DNA from: Mycobacterium gordonae
Lineage (GTDB): Bacteria > Actinomycetota > Actinomycetes > Mycobacteriales > Mycobacteriaceae
Length of the DNA stretch: 64,000 nucleotides
NCBI RefSeq assembly: GCF_001417955.2
Contig: NZ_LKTM01000223.1
Coordinates: 186,001 to 250,000 of the forward strand
Direction: 5' to 3'
Positions within the stretch are counted from its first letter, which is position 1. Every line of letters starts with the position of its first letter. This document shows, piece after piece, positions 44,172-53,010 of the stretch. The notes under the pieces were generated by a model. It saw only the letters and a program-made list of their open reading frames with translations. It ran no database searches and had not been told where the DNA came from. Both the position numbers and the translations under genes were made by a program.

Positions 44172-45131
44172 ATGTCGGCGACGACGGGCCGGGTGCTGCA
44201 GCTGCTGGGTCTGCTGCAGTCGCGTCGGGTGTGGACTGGTGAAGAATTGGCCCGGCAGCTGTCGGTGACCGGCCGCAGTGTGCGGCGCGATGTCGAGCGT
44301 CTGCGGGACCTGGGTTATCCGGTGGAGGCGAGCAAGGGTTCCGGTGGAGGCTACCGGCTCGGCGCCGGCGCGGCGTTGCCGCCGTTGCTGCTCGATCCCG
44401 AGGAGGCGGTGGCCGTGGCGGTGTGTCTGCGGCTGGCGGCGGGGGGCAGTGTGGCCGGGGTCGGTGAATCTGCGTTGCGCGCGCTCAGCAAGCTGGATCA
44501 GGTGCTACCGGCCCGGCTGCGCTCGCAGGTGACCGCGCTGCACGAGGCGACCGTCACGTTGACGCCCGACGCGGTGGACTCCCCGGTAGAGCCGGACACG
44601 CTGATGACGCTGGCCAGGGCGTGCCGGGATCACGAGCATGTCACCACCGACTACACCGCTCGTGACGGCGCCCCCAGCCGGCGTCGCCTGGAGCCCTATC
44701 AACTGGTCACCACCGGCCGGCGGTGGTACCTGCTGGCCTACGACCGAGACCGGACCGACTGGCGCACGCTGCGCCTGGACCGGATGAGCGCGACGCGCGC
44801 GGCGGGCAGCACCTTCATCCCACGGCGCGCGCCGGATGCACGCGAATTCCTCCGCCACGCCATCAGCGCCGCGCCCTACCGCTACGTGGCCCGGGTGCGT
44901 TATCAGCTGCCGGCGTCCGTCGTCGCGCGCCACTTCCCGCCACAGTCGATGACCGTCGAAGCCGACGGAGACGAGGCCTGCGTCGTGACGGCGGGCGGCG
45001 ACGATCCGCAGCGGATGGTGTTGCACTTCGCGATGGTGGGCGCCGAGTTCCAGGTCTTGGAGCCCCCTGAGGTGCAGGCGGCGGCAGGCGCGGTGGGCAA
45101 TCGTCTTCGTCGCGCCGGAGCGGCACCGTAA
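44172..45131 (+). CDS. YafY-type transcriptional regulator (HTH plus WYL domain)
   Basis: A 319-residue regulator. The N-terminal HTH_11 domain (GRVLQLLGLLQSRRVWTGEE, VTGRSVRRDVERLRDLGYPV) is followed by GGYRLGAGAALPPLLLDPEE and a WYL domain (YQLVTTGRRWYLLAYDRDR, DWRTLRLDRMSATRAAGSTF) with a WCX-like C-terminus. WYL proteins sense nucleic acids or other ligands. Divergent placement suggests it controls the two DinB-fold genes. The shared 63-bp gap contains GGAC (44133-44136) and GTCC (44144-44147) spaced by 7 nt as a weak operator candidate. Confidence 0.9.
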   Translation: MSATTGRVLQLLGLLQSRRVWTGEELARQLSVTGRSVRRDVERLRDLGYPVEASKGSGGGYRLGAGAALPPLLLDPEEAVAVAVCLRLAAGGSVAGVGESALRALSKLDQVLPARLRSQVTALHEATVTLTPDAVDSPVEPDTLMTLARACRDHEHVTTDYTARDGAPSRRRLEPYQLVTTGRRWYLLAYDRDRTDWRTLRLDRMSATRAAGSTFIPRRAPDAREFLRHAISAAPYRYVARVRYQLPASVVARHFPPQSMTVEADGDEACVVTAGGDDPQRMVLHFAMVGAEFQVLEPPEVQAAAGAVGNRLRRAGAAP

Positions 45132-45140
45132 GGTGCGGTC

Positions 45141-48100
45141 ATGCAACTGGTTTCGGCGGCATCGACCGAGCTGTTCGTGGGCCCGCCGGACCAGCCGCAG
45201 CAGCTGGTTCGAGTGGGCGTCGCCGGGTGTGCTGAGCCGACCGCGCTGCGCATCGACGGTGACGGCCTGCGCGGCGAGGCCGTTGTCAGCGCCGGTCAAG
45301 AGATGGTCGAGGTCGCGGTCTCGGTGGACCGGCCGGCGATTGGGGAGCGGCTGCCCGCCCGGGTGAGCACCCCAGGAGGCGCCCTGACTTTCGACTTCGT
45401 GGTGGCCGAACCTGGCTGGACGATGTTCATGGTCAGCCACTTCCACTACGACCCCGTCTGGTGGAACACCCAGGCCGCTTACACCAGCGAATGGCATGAA
45501 GACCCGCCCGGGCGCGCCCGTCAGACCAATGGCTTCGAGTTGGTGCATGCCCATCTGGAGATGGCCCGGCGCGAACCTGAGTACAAATTCGTGCTCGCCG
45601 AAGTCGATTACCTCAAACCGTACTGGGACACCCGCCCCGAGGACCGCGCCGACCTGCGGCGGTTGCTGGCCCAGGGCCGGCTCGAAGTGATGGGTGGCAC
45701 CTACAACGAGCCCAACACCAACCTCACCAGCCCTGAGACGACAATCCGCAACCTGTTGCACGGCATCGGTTTTCAGCGCGATGTGCTGGGCGCCGACCCG
45801 GCGACCGCCTGGCAGCTCGACGTCTTCGGGCACGACCCGCAATTTCCCGGGATGGCCGCCGACGCCGGCCTGACCTCAAGTTCCTGGGCCCGCGGGCCGC
45901 ACCACCAGTGGGGCCCGGCTTCGGGTGGCTCCGAGGGTGGTGACGTGGACCGGATGCAGTTCTCCAGCGAGTTCGAGTGGATCTCGCCGTCCGGCCGGGG
46001 CCTGCTCACCCACTACATGCCCGCGCACTACTCGGCCGGCTGGTGGATGGACTCATCGACCACGCTCACCGAAGCCGAGGAAGCCACCTACACGCTGTTC
46101 GACCAGCTGAAAAAGGTGGCGTTGACCCGCAACGTGCTGCTGCCGGTCGGCACCGACTACACACCTCCGAACAAGTGGGTCACCGAGATCCACCGCGACT
46201 GGGCAGCGCGCTACACGTGGCCGCGGTTCGTGTGCGGGTTGCCGCGGGAGTTCTTCGCGGCGGTGCGGGCCGAACTGGCCGAACGCACGGCGGTCGCGTC
46301 GCCGCAAACCCGCGACATGAACCCGATCTATACCGGCAAGGACGTGTCGTACATCGACACCAAGCAGGCCAACCGCGCGGCCGAGAACGCGGTGCTGGAC
46401 GCCGAGCGTTTCGCGGTTTTCGCCGGTGTCCTGACCGGGGCGCAGTACCCGCAGGCCGCCTTCGCCAAGGCGTGGGTGCAGCTGGCGTACGGGGCGCACC
46501 ACGACGCCATCACCGGGTCGGAGTCCGACCAGGTGTATCTCGATCTGCTGACGGGCTGGCGGGACGCGTGGGAGTTGGGCGGCACCTGCCGCGATAATGC
46601 GCTGCGGCTGCTATCCGGTCTGGCGGCGGCCACGGACCACTCGGTGGTGGTGTGGAACCCCCTGACCTCGATGCGCGACGACGTGGTCACGGTCCGGCTG
46701 GACCCGCCGCTGGGCGCGGGCGTGCGGGTACTGGACTCCGACGGCGCGGAGGTGCCCGCCCATGTCGAACACGACGGAAGATCGGTGACCTGGCTGGCCC
46801 GCGACGTGCCCTCGCTGGGATGGCGGACCTATCGGCTGGTCCCATCCGACCACGCAACGGGCTGGCAACCGGTCGCCGGGACGCAGATCGCCAACGAGTT
46901 TTACCGGCTCACCGTCGACCCGCACCGCGGCGGCGCGGTGGCGTCGTTGATCCGTGCCGGCCGGGAGTTGATCGCCCCCGGCCGGGTGGGCAACGAGCTC
47001 GCGGTCTACGAGGAATACGCGTCGCACCCGACCCAGGGCGAGGGCCCCTGGCATCTGCTCCCGCACGGGCCGGTGGTGTGCAGCTCGGAATCTTCGGCAA
47101 CCGTGCAGGCGTGCCGTGGACCACTCGGTGAGCGGCTGGTGGTTCGCGGCCGCATCGGCGACCTGCTGCGCTACACCCAGACCCTGACGTTGTGGCGCGG
47201 CACCGACCGCGTCGACTGCCGCACCACCATCGACGATTTCGTCGGGGAAGACCGGCTGGTGCGGCTGCGCTGGCCGTGCCCGGTACCTGGAGCCATGCCG
47301 GTCAGCGAGGTAGGCGACGCGGTCGTCGGGCGCGGTTTTGCCCTACTGCACTGTGCCACCGCGGCGGGCCTCCGCTCGGTGGACACCGGCGAGCACCTGT
47401 GGACATTGGACAACCCCGCTTACGGCTGGTTCGGGTTGTCCTCGGCGGCCCGGGTCCGCCTGGGCAGCGACACCCGGGCGATCTCGGTCGCCGAGGTCGT
47501 GGCGCCGTCGGAGTCGGCGGCCGGCCCGATGGCCCGCGACCTGATGGTCGCGCTGGTCCGCGCCGGGGTGACGGCCACCTGCAGCGGCGCCGACAAGCCG
47601 CGTTACGGCCACCTCGACGTCGACTCGAACCTGCCGGACGCCCGCATCGCGCTGGGCGGGCCCACCCGCAACGCGTTCACCAAAGCGGTGCTCGCCGGCG
47701 CCGACCCGGCCTACACCGCCGAACTCGAGCGGCAGTTGGCTCAGACGGGTCAGGCGCGGGTGTGGGTGCCGGCAGCGACGCAGCTGGCGGCCGTCTGGGT
47801 GCCCGACGCCGACCTGCGAGCCTGTGACGCGGTGCCGGTGCTGATCATCGACGGCAGGGGCGCCCGGAACCTCACCGCCGCGATCGCGACGCTCGCCACA
47901 GACCTCGGCGATGCGGAAGTCGTCGTCCAGCAGCAGGTTCCGTCGAACACGGACGATTTCGACGACTACACCGTCGCCCTGCTCAACCGCGGCGTGCCGA
48001 GCTTCGCCGTCGAGACGGACGGCACGCTGCATACGGCGCTGATGCGGTCGTGCACCGGATGGCCATCGGGAACCTGGATCGACGAGCCGCGCCGGACCGC

Positions 48101-49337
48101 ACCGGACGGGTCCAACTTCCAGCTCCAGCACTGGACGCACGATTTCGACTATGCGCTCATCTGCGGCGAGGGTGACTGGCGGGAAAACAGACTCCCGGCC
48201 CGCAGCGCCCAGTTCTCCAATCCACTGCTCGCGGTCACCCCAGCAGAGCGGCACGGCCTGCTGCCGCCCGCCGGATCGCTGCTCAACGTCGAACCCGCCG
48301 ACTCGGTGCAACTGGGCGCGTTGAAAGCCGCCGGCAACCCACTGGCGGCCGGGAGCGCGCAACCCGTCGCACCCGGTGACGTCGCGCTGCGACTCGTGGA
48401 ATCCACCGGCGCGGCCGCGCGGGTCGTCGTCGGGTCGGACCTGGGCAGGCTGCGTGGGCTCGCGCAGGCGAACCTGCTGGAGGTACCCGAACGCCGCAAA
48501 CGCCTCATCGATCTGCACGGGTATCAGGTGGCGACCGTGCTGGCGCGCCTCGACATCGCCGAACTCCGCAACGACCCGGCCCCGCTGGCCCCGGACGCCG
48601 AACCCGCGCAGCCCCTCTACGCACGGTATTGGCTGCACAACCGCGGTCCCGCGCCGCTGGGTGGGTTGCCGGTGGTGGCCCACCTGCATCCCCAGCAGGT
48701 CAGTGTCGATGCCGGCGCCGATCTGCGCGAGGTGACGTTGCGCCTGACTGTGGCCAGCGACTGCACCGACGCCGAACTCGATGGCGTGGTCGAGGTGGTG
48801 TACCCGGACGGCTGGTCGGTCGCCCCGGTTGAGTTGCCGTTCACGCTGGCCGCCGGAGCGCACCTGGAAACCGATGTCGTCCTGGGGATCCCGGGCCACG
48901 CCCCGGCCGGGCGATACCCGGTGCGCGCCCAGCTTCGGGTCACCGGCGCGGACGTGCCGGCTGCCTGGCGGCAGGTGGTCGAGGATGTCGCGTTCGTCGA
49001 CATCGATGCACAGGCCGCCGATTTCGCCTACCTCGTCGAGGACCCCGCTGATGTCGTGGTGGGCGCCGGTGCCGTGGCCCGCCTGTCGGTGACGATCGGC
49101 AGCCGTGCGTATGCCGACCTGGCTCTCGAAGCACACCTGATCAGCCCCTGGGGAACGTGGGAGTGGATTGGCCCGGCAGCCCAGGGCGCCGAGCTGCCCG
49201 CCCAGGGCAGCGTCGAACTCGCCTTCGATGTCAGCCCGCCGGCCTGGCTGGACCCGGGGCAGTGGTGGGCGCTGATCCGGGTCGGCTGCGCGGGCCGACT
49301 CATCTATTCGCCGGCGGTGAAAGTGACGGTGACATGA
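45141..49337 (+). CDS. GH38 alpha-mannosidase (large cytosolic)
   Basis: A 1398-residue GH38 enzyme. The zinc motif HFHYD (His100, His102, Asp104) and the nucleophile region QLDVFGHDPQ (Asp227) are intact, followed by the three-helix middle domain (AYGAHHDAITGSESDQV) and beta-sandwich C-terminal domains. M. tuberculosis Rv0648 is about 1215 residues, so this protein is longer, mostly at the C-terminal sandwich (about residues 1150-1398). No signal peptide is seen, so it acts on internal mannosides, perhaps recycled glycans. ATG at 45141 lies 9 nt after the WYL gene. It overlaps the next gene by 4 nt (ATGA). Confidence 0.93.
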   Translation: MQLVSAASTELFVGPPDQPQQLVRVGVAGCAEPTALRIDGDGLRGEAVVSAGQEMVEVAVSVDRPAIGERLPARVSTPGGALTFDFVVAEPGWTMFMVSHFHYDPVWWNTQAAYTSEWHEDPPGRARQTNGFELVHAHLEMARREPEYKFVLAEVDYLKPYWDTRPEDRADLRRLLAQGRLEVMGGTYNEPNTNLTSPETTIRNLLHGIGFQRDVLGADPATAWQLDVFGHDPQFPGMAADAGLTSSSWARGPHHQWGPASGGSEGGDVDRMQFSSEFEWISPSGRGLLTHYMPAHYSAGWWMDSSTTLTEAEEATYTLFDQLKKVALTRNVLLPVGTDYTPPNKWVTEIHRDWAARYTWPRFVCGLPREFFAAVRAELAERTAVASPQTRDMNPIYTGKDVSYIDTKQANRAAENAVLDAERFAVFAGVLTGAQYPQAAFAKAWVQLAYGAHHDAITGSESDQVYLDLLTGWRDAWELGGTCRDNALRLLSGLAAATDHSVVVWNPLTSMRDDVVTVRLDPPLGAGVRVLDSDGAEVPAHVEHDGRSVTWLARDVPSLGWRTYRLVPSDHATGWQPVAGTQIANEFYRLTVDPHRGGAVASLIRAGRELIAPGRVGNELAVYEEYASHPTQGEGPWHLLPHGPVVCSSESSATVQACRGPLGERLVVRGRIGDLLRYTQTLTLWRGTDRVDCRTTIDDFVGEDRLVRLRWPCPVPGAMPVSEVGDAVVGRGFALLHCATAAGLRSVDTGEHLWTLDNPAYGWFGLSSAARVRLGSDTRAISVAEVVAPSESAAGPMARDLMVALVRAGVTATCSGADKPRYGHLDVDSNLPDARIALGGPTRNAFTKAVLAGADPAYTAELERQLAQTGQARVWVPAATQLAAVWVPDADLRACDAVPVLIIDGRGARNLTAAIATLATDLGDAEVVVQQQVPSNTDDFDDYTVALLNRGVPSFAVETDGTLHTALMRSCTGWPSGTWIDEPRRTAPDGSNFQLQHWTHDFDYALICGEGDWRENRLPARSAQFSNPLLAVTPAERHGLLPPAGSLLNVEPADSVQLGALKAAGNPLAAGSAQPVAPGDVALRLVESTGAAARVVVGSDLGRLRGLAQANLLEVPERRKRLIDLHGYQVATVLARLDIAELRNDPAPLAPDAEPAQPLYARYWLHNRGPAPLGGLPVVAHLHPQQVSVDAGADLREVTLRLTVASDCTDAELDGVVEVVYPDGWSVAPVELPFTLAAGAHLETDVVLGIPGHAPAGRYPVRAQLRVTGADVPAAWRQVVEDVAFVDIDAQAADFAYLVEDPADVVVGAGAVARLSVTIGSRAYADLALEAHLISPWGTWEWIGPAAQGAELPAQGSVELAFDVSPPAWLDPGQWWALIRVGCAGRLIYSPAVKVTVT

Positions 49338-49951
49338 ATTCCGATTGCGCGGCGACCGTGGCCGGCGCCCCGGTGGCCGTCGCCGAGATCGACGCCCGCG
49401 AGGCGCGGTTGCGCGGCGGTCCGCAAGCGAACACCCTGCCGGCGCCGGACACCAGCGAGGGCCGCCAACTGCGACGCTGGCTGACGCAACTGATCGTCAC
49501 CGAGCGCGTCGTTGCCGCTGAGGCGGCCGCCCGCGGCCTCGACGGCAGCGGCGCCCCGGCAGAGGACGACCTGCTGCCCGATGTGACCGCGAGGCTCGAG
49601 ATCGGCAGCATCGCGGCGGCGGCCCTGGCCGACCCGCGGGCACGCGCACTGTTCGCCGACGTCACCGCCGCGGTCGAGATCAGCGCCGACGACGTCGCGG
49701 CCTACCACGCCCGCAACCCGCTGCGGTTCGCGCAATCGCCGGCAGGAAGCCATGGCTGGCGCGTACCGGCGGTCGCCCAACCGCCGCTGCACGAGGTTCG
49801 GTCGACCATTCGTCAGCATCTGCTGGCGGCGGCGCGCCGGCGTGCGTTCCGCGGGTGGCTGGACGCCCGCCGGGCCGCCCTGGTACAGCTGGCACCCGGC
49901 TACGAACACCCCGGCGACCCACGCCAGCCCGACAACACCCACCGACACTGA
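49334..49951 (+). CDS. SurA/PpiC-like helical protein in the mannosidase operon (FabD2 position)
   Basis: A 205-residue protein. Its layout is an N-terminal domain beginning VAGAPVAVAEIDAREARLR, a helical middle (GRQLRRWLTQLIVTERVV), the segment ISADDVAAYHARNPLRF (116-132), and a long C-terminal helix (HEVRSTIRQHLLAAARRR, to about 180). These resemble the SurA/PrsA chaperone fold without a parvulin domain. The M. tuberculosis gene here (Rv0649) is called fabD2, but no GHSxG acyltransferase motif is present. ATG at 49334 overlaps the mannosidase stop by 4 nt, and it ends sharing one base with the ROK kinase start. No signal peptide is seen. The family assignment is inference. Confidence 0.7.
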   Translation: MNSDCAATVAGAPVAVAEIDAREARLRGGPQANTLPAPDTSEGRQLRRWLTQLIVTERVVAAEAAARGLDGSGAPAEDDLLPDVTARLEIGSIAAAALADPRARALFADVTAAVEISADDVAAYHARNPLRFAQSPAGSHGWRVPAVAQPPLHEVRSTIRQHLLAAARRRAFRGWLDARRAALVQLAPGYEHPGDPRQPDNTHRH

Positions 49952-50874
49952 TGCTCACCCTCTGCCTCGACATCGGCGGCACCAAGATCGCCGCCGGACT
50001 CGCCGACCCCGCGGCCCTCGCCGACCCCGGCCGCACGTTGGTCTACAACGCCACCTGCCCGACACCCGCCGGTGCCGGTGCCGAACAGGTCTGGGACGCG
50101 GTAGCCGCGATGGTCGCTGACGCGGTGCGTGCGGCCGGCGGAACGGTGGCGGCGGTGGGAATCGCTTCTGCCGGCCCCGTCGACCTCGCCACGGGCAGCG
50201 TGAGCCCGGTCAACATCAAGGCCTGGCGGCGGTTCCCGCTGCGCGACCGGGTGGCGGCCGCGGTGCCGGGCGTACCGGTCCGGTTGGGCGGCGACGGAGT
50301 CTGCATGGCGCTGGGTGAGCACTGGATCGGCGCCGGCCGCGGCGCCGGGTTTCTGCTCGGCATGGTCGTCTCGACCGGCGTCGGTGGCGGCCTGGTACTC
50401 GATGGGGTCCCCTACACCGGCCGCACCGGCAACGCCGGCCACGTCGGTCACGTGGTGGTCGAACCCGACGGGTTGCCGTGCGCGTGCGGGGGCCGCGGCT
50501 GCGTGGAGACGATCGCGTCGGGTCCCTCGATGACGCGCTGGGCGCGGGCCAACGGTTGGTCGGCGCCGCAGGGCGCCGGTGCACGGGAACTGTCCCAGGC
50601 GGCGGCGGGCGGAGATCCGGTGGCACTGCAGGCATTCGCGCGGGGCACCCGCGCGCTGGCCGCGATGATCGCCTCGGTGGGCGCCATCTGCGACCTGGAT
50701 CTGGTGGTCATCGGCGGGGGAGTGGCCAAGTCCGGTGCTCTGCTGTTCGACCCCTTGCATGCCGCCCTGGCCGACTACGCCCGGCTGGATTTCCTGACCG
50801 GCCTCCGGGTGGTGCCGGCCGAACTCGGCGGCGACGCCGGTCTCGTCGGCGCGGCGCGCCTCGCCGGGCTGTAG
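49951..50874 (+). CDS. ROK-family sugar kinase
   Basis: A 307-residue ROK kinase. The ATP motif DIGGTKIAAGL is at the start, with the sugar-binding GRTGNAGHVGHVVVEPDGL and the zinc motif CACGGRGCVE intact, and a second phosphate loop VIGGGVAKSG. ROK kinases phosphorylate glucose, N-acetylmannosamine or related hexoses. M. tuberculosis Rv0650 is the counterpart. ATG at 49951 overlaps the previous stop by one base. With the mannosidase upstream, phosphorylation of released mannose is a reasonable but unproven guess. Confidence 0.92.
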   Translation: MLTLCLDIGGTKIAAGLADPAALADPGRTLVYNATCPTPAGAGAEQVWDAVAAMVADAVRAAGGTVAAVGIASAGPVDLATGSVSPVNIKAWRRFPLRDRVAAAVPGVPVRLGGDGVCMALGEHWIGAGRGAGFLLGMVVSTGVGGGLVLDGVPYTGRTGNAGHVGHVVVEPDGLPCACGGRGCVETIASGPSMTRWARANGWSAPQGAGARELSQAAAGGDPVALQAFARGTRALAAMIASVGAICDLDLVVIGGGVAKSGALLFDPLHAALADYARLDFLTGLRVVPAELGGDAGLVGAARLAGL

Positions 50875-50928
50875 GCGGCGATCGAAAGCCGTGCGGGTAG
50901 CAGCTTTCACTCCTGCCAAGGTGCCGTT

Positions 50929-50958
50929 TTGGCTGATCGCGCGGGCCCACGCTATTGT
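50929..50958 (+). promoter_or_regulatory. Candidate rplJL promoter
   Basis: TTGGCT (50929-50934), 18 bp, then TATTGT (50953-50958). The predicted start near 50965 fits the beginning of the L10 leader. The -10 context CGCTATTGT is identical to that of the rpoB promoter candidate. Confidence 0.55.
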
Positions 50959-50967
50959 GGTGGCCGA

Positions 50968-51125
50968 TCCACCAAAGACCGTCGGTCACCGAGCAATCGG
51001 TTGAAGGTCCGGGAACATCCCGGCGGCCCACGCAGGAGGACGAGGCAACCCAGCCGGCGCGAGCGCCGGCGCATTCCACGCCCCGGCCGCATCCTGCGCC
51101 GGGGCGTTCGTCGTTCCTCCGGTGG
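50968..51125 (+). ncRNA. L10 (rplJL) autoregulatory leader RNA
   Basis: The region between the promoter and rplJ folds into the layout of the bacterial L10 leader: an upstream multi-branch part containing GAAGGTCCGGGAACATCC and AGGAGGACGAGGCAA, a stem GCCGGCGCGAGCGCCGGC (51053-51070), then a GC stem CGCCCCGG (51079-51086)/CCGGGGCG (51099-51106). The L10-L12 complex binds such leaders to repress its own translation. The boundaries are approximate. Confidence 0.75.
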
Positions 51126-51149
51126 CCACCACACTTGTAGGAGGTATGC

Positions 51150-51731
51150 ATGGCCAGGGCTGACAAGGCCACTGCCGTCGCAGACATCACCGAGCACTTC
51201 AAGGCATCGACGGCGACGGTCATCACCGAGTACCGCGGTCTGTCCGTGGCCAACCTGGCCGAGCTGCGCCGTTCGTTGGGGGAGTCGACCACCTATGCGG
51301 TGGCCAAGAACACCCTGATCAAGCGGGCGGCGTCCGAGGCCGGCATCGAGGGCCTCGACGAACTGTTCGCCGGCCCGACCGCGATCGCGTTCGTAACCGG
51401 TGAGCCGGTCGACGCGGCCAAGGCTCTGAAGACCTTCGCCAAAGAGCACAAGGCGCTGGTCATCAAGGGCGGCTACATGGACGGCCACGCGCTGACCGTT
51501 GCTGAAGTCGAGCGCATCGCAGACCTGGAGTCGCGCGAGGTGCTGCTGGCCAAGCTGGCTGGCGCAATGAAGGGCAACCTCGCCAAGGCTGCCGGGCTGT
51601 TCAACGCACCCGCGTCGCAGATGGCGCGCCTGCTGGCCGCCCTCCAGGAAAAGAAGGGCACCGAAGCCCCTGCCGCTTCACCGGAGCCCGCCGCCGAGGC
51701 CGCGGAGGCCACCCCCGAAGCCGCCGAATAA
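51150..51731 (+). CDS. rplJ: 50S ribosomal protein L10
   Basis: A 193-residue L10: [39 protein letters not shown] and [17 protein letters not shown], with an alanine/glutamate-rich C-terminal tail carrying the L12-binding helix. L10 anchors the L7/L12 stalk. GTAGGAGGT precedes the ATG at 51150. Its mRNA leader is the L10 leader. Confidence 0.97.
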   Translation: MARADKATAVADITEHFKASTATVITEYRGLSVANLAELRRSLGESTTYAVAKNTLIKRAASEAGIEGLDELFAGPTAIAFVTGEPVDAAKALKTFAKEHKALVIKGGYMDGHALTVAEVERIADLESREVLLAKLAGAMKGNLAKAAGLFNAPASQMARLLAALQEKKGTEAPAASPEPAAEAAEATPEAAE

Positions 51732-51775
51732 CCCCACAAACCCGAGAAATTCAAGAAACTCAGGAGGAAAACACC

Positions 51776-52168
51776 ATGGCAAAGATCTCCAGCGACGACC
51801 TGCTCGACGCTTTCAAGGAAATGACCCTGTTGGAGCTGTCGGACTTCGTCAAGAAGTTCGAGGAGACCTTCGAGGTCACCGCGGCCGCTCCGGTCGCCGT
51901 CGCCGCGGCCGGCGGTGGCGGTGGCGGCGCTCCGGCGGAGGCCGCCGAGGAGCAGTCGGAATTCGACGTGATCCTCGAGGGCGCCGGTGAGAAGAAGATC
52001 GGCGTCATCAAGGTGGTGCGCGAGATCGTCTCCGGCCTGGGCCTCAAGGAGGCCAAGGACCTGGTCGACAGCGCCCCCAAGCCGCTGCTCGAGAAGGTCT
52101 CCAAGGAGGCCGCCGACGAGGCCAAGGGCAAGCTCGAGGCCGCCGGCGCCAGCGTCACCGTCAAGTAG
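51776..52168 (+). CDS. rplL: 50S ribosomal protein L7/L12
   Basis: A 130-residue stalk protein: N-terminal dimerisation domain ([20 protein letters not shown]), glycine/alanine hinge around residues 40-55, and the C-terminal domain ([20 protein letters not shown]). It recruits translation GTPases. CAGGAGGAAA precedes the ATG. It lies 44 nt after rplJ and is followed by a terminator that reaches into the opposing TetR gene. Confidence 0.97.
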   Translation: MAKISSDDLLDAFKEMTLLELSDFVKKFEETFEVTAAAPVAVAAAGGGGGGAPAEAAEEQSEFDVILEGAGEKKIGVIKVVREIVSGLGLKEAKDLVDSAPKPLLEKVSKEAADEAKGKLEAAGASVTVK

Positions 52169-52175
52169 TTCTGCC

Positions 52176-52255
52176 GAGCAGTCCCCCGCAAGCGGGAGGT
52201 ACCCCCAGCGAAAGCCCCCTTTTCCTCACGGTTCAGGGGGCTTTTGCGTCTGCTC
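52176..52255. terminator. rplL terminator, overlapping the 3' end of the TetR gene
   Basis: Core stem AAAGCCCCC (52211-52219)/GGGGGCTTT (52236-52244) ends in a T-run. Outer GAGCAG (52176-52181) pairs with CTGCTC (52250-52255). A small stem CCCGC AA GCGGG (52185-52196) nests inside. The right arm 52236-52255 is identical to the right arm of the rpoC terminator and is also the coding sequence for the last residues of TetR. Confidence 0.8.
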
Positions 52256-52927
52256 AGCCTGTAGGGCCAGCTGCGACCGCTTGATCAGATCGGGTGAATC
52301 GCCCAGTGCGACAAGCAGGTTCGTCGTCATTCCGGCGAGCACCGGCAATACAGCCGAGCCGTCTTCGCCGTAGAACCCGGCCAGCTCCAGCATCACGAAA
52401 CCGTGGATCAACGCCCAGAACTGGGCGGCCGTCGCCACCACCGCTGTGTCGTCCTCTGCGGTAGCTGCCGTGATCCGGCCGGCCAGCATCGACCGGTGTA
52501 CGGCATGCACGACATGCGCAAAGCTGGAATCCTGCTGCTCGATCTCGTCAAGGGTGAGGGTCAGGACGTTGCCGGCCGGGGCGTTGATGCCGTGCGCGCT
52601 GGTGCTGCCGAACATCAACCGGTACATGTGCGGCCGTTCGATCGCATAACGCCGATAAGCGGCGCCGACGGCCATCAGGTCGGCCACCGGGTCGTCGGAC
52701 TCCGGCACCGTCAGCGCCGCGCCGAACTGCCGCAGACCTTCCTCCGCGACCGCGGCGATGAGTTCACGCATGCCGCCGAAGTGGGTGTAGACGGCCATCG
52801 TCGACGTTCCCGCGGCGCCGGCCACTTTGCGGGTTTGCAGCGCATCGGGGCCGTGGTCGTTGAGCAGTTCCACGGCGGCGTGCAGCAAGTCGTCGCGGAC
52901 GCTGCGCGGGGTCGGGTCGGGTGTCAT
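52226..52927 (-). CDS. TetR-family transcriptional regulator
   Basis: A 233-residue TetR regulator with HTH VRDDLLHAAVELLNDHGPDA, LQTRKVAGAAGTSTMAVYTHF, and a C-terminal WHG-type ligand domain (ATAAQFWALIHGFVMLELAG). ATG at 52927 gives a length close to M. tuberculosis Rv0653c; ATG at 52948 would add seven residues, and the longer frame to 53068 is not believed. It is divergent from the carotenoid oxygenase gene, with a palindromic operator candidate in the gap at 52986-52998, so it likely represses that gene and itself. Confidence 0.88.
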   Translation of the reverse strand: MTPDPTPRSVRDDLLHAAVELLNDHGPDALQTRKVAGAAGTSTMAVYTHFGGMRELIAAVAEEGLRQFGAALTVPESDDPVADLMAVGAAYRRYAIERPHMYRLMFGSTSAHGINAPAGNVLTLTLDEIEQQDSSFAHVVHAVHRSMLAGRITAATAEDDTAVVATAAQFWALIHGFVMLELAGFYGEDGSAVLPVLAGMTTNLLVALGDSPDLIKRSQLALQAEQTQKPPEP

Positions 52928-52985
52928 CTCGCCAAACAATATTGCCATCTCCCGGTCCGAAGCGTACGGTCGCAATAACGCTGAA

Positions 52986-52998
52986 ATAACAATGTTAT
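52986..52998. promoter_or_regulatory. Perfect 13-bp palindrome, probable TetR operator
   Basis: ATAACA A TGTTAT is symmetric about 52992. It lies 12 nt upstream of the oxygenase start codon and 58 nt upstream of the TetR start. A TetR dimer bound here would sit over the 5' untranslated region or promoter of the oxygenase gene. Confidence 0.7.
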
Positions 52999-53010
52999 AG
53001 GAGCTCAGAC

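Noticed and set aside
49334..49951. Malonyl-CoA:ACP transacylase (fabD2) annotation by synteny
   Set aside because: No GHSxG motif, wrong length and no acyltransferase features are visible; described as SurA-like instead.
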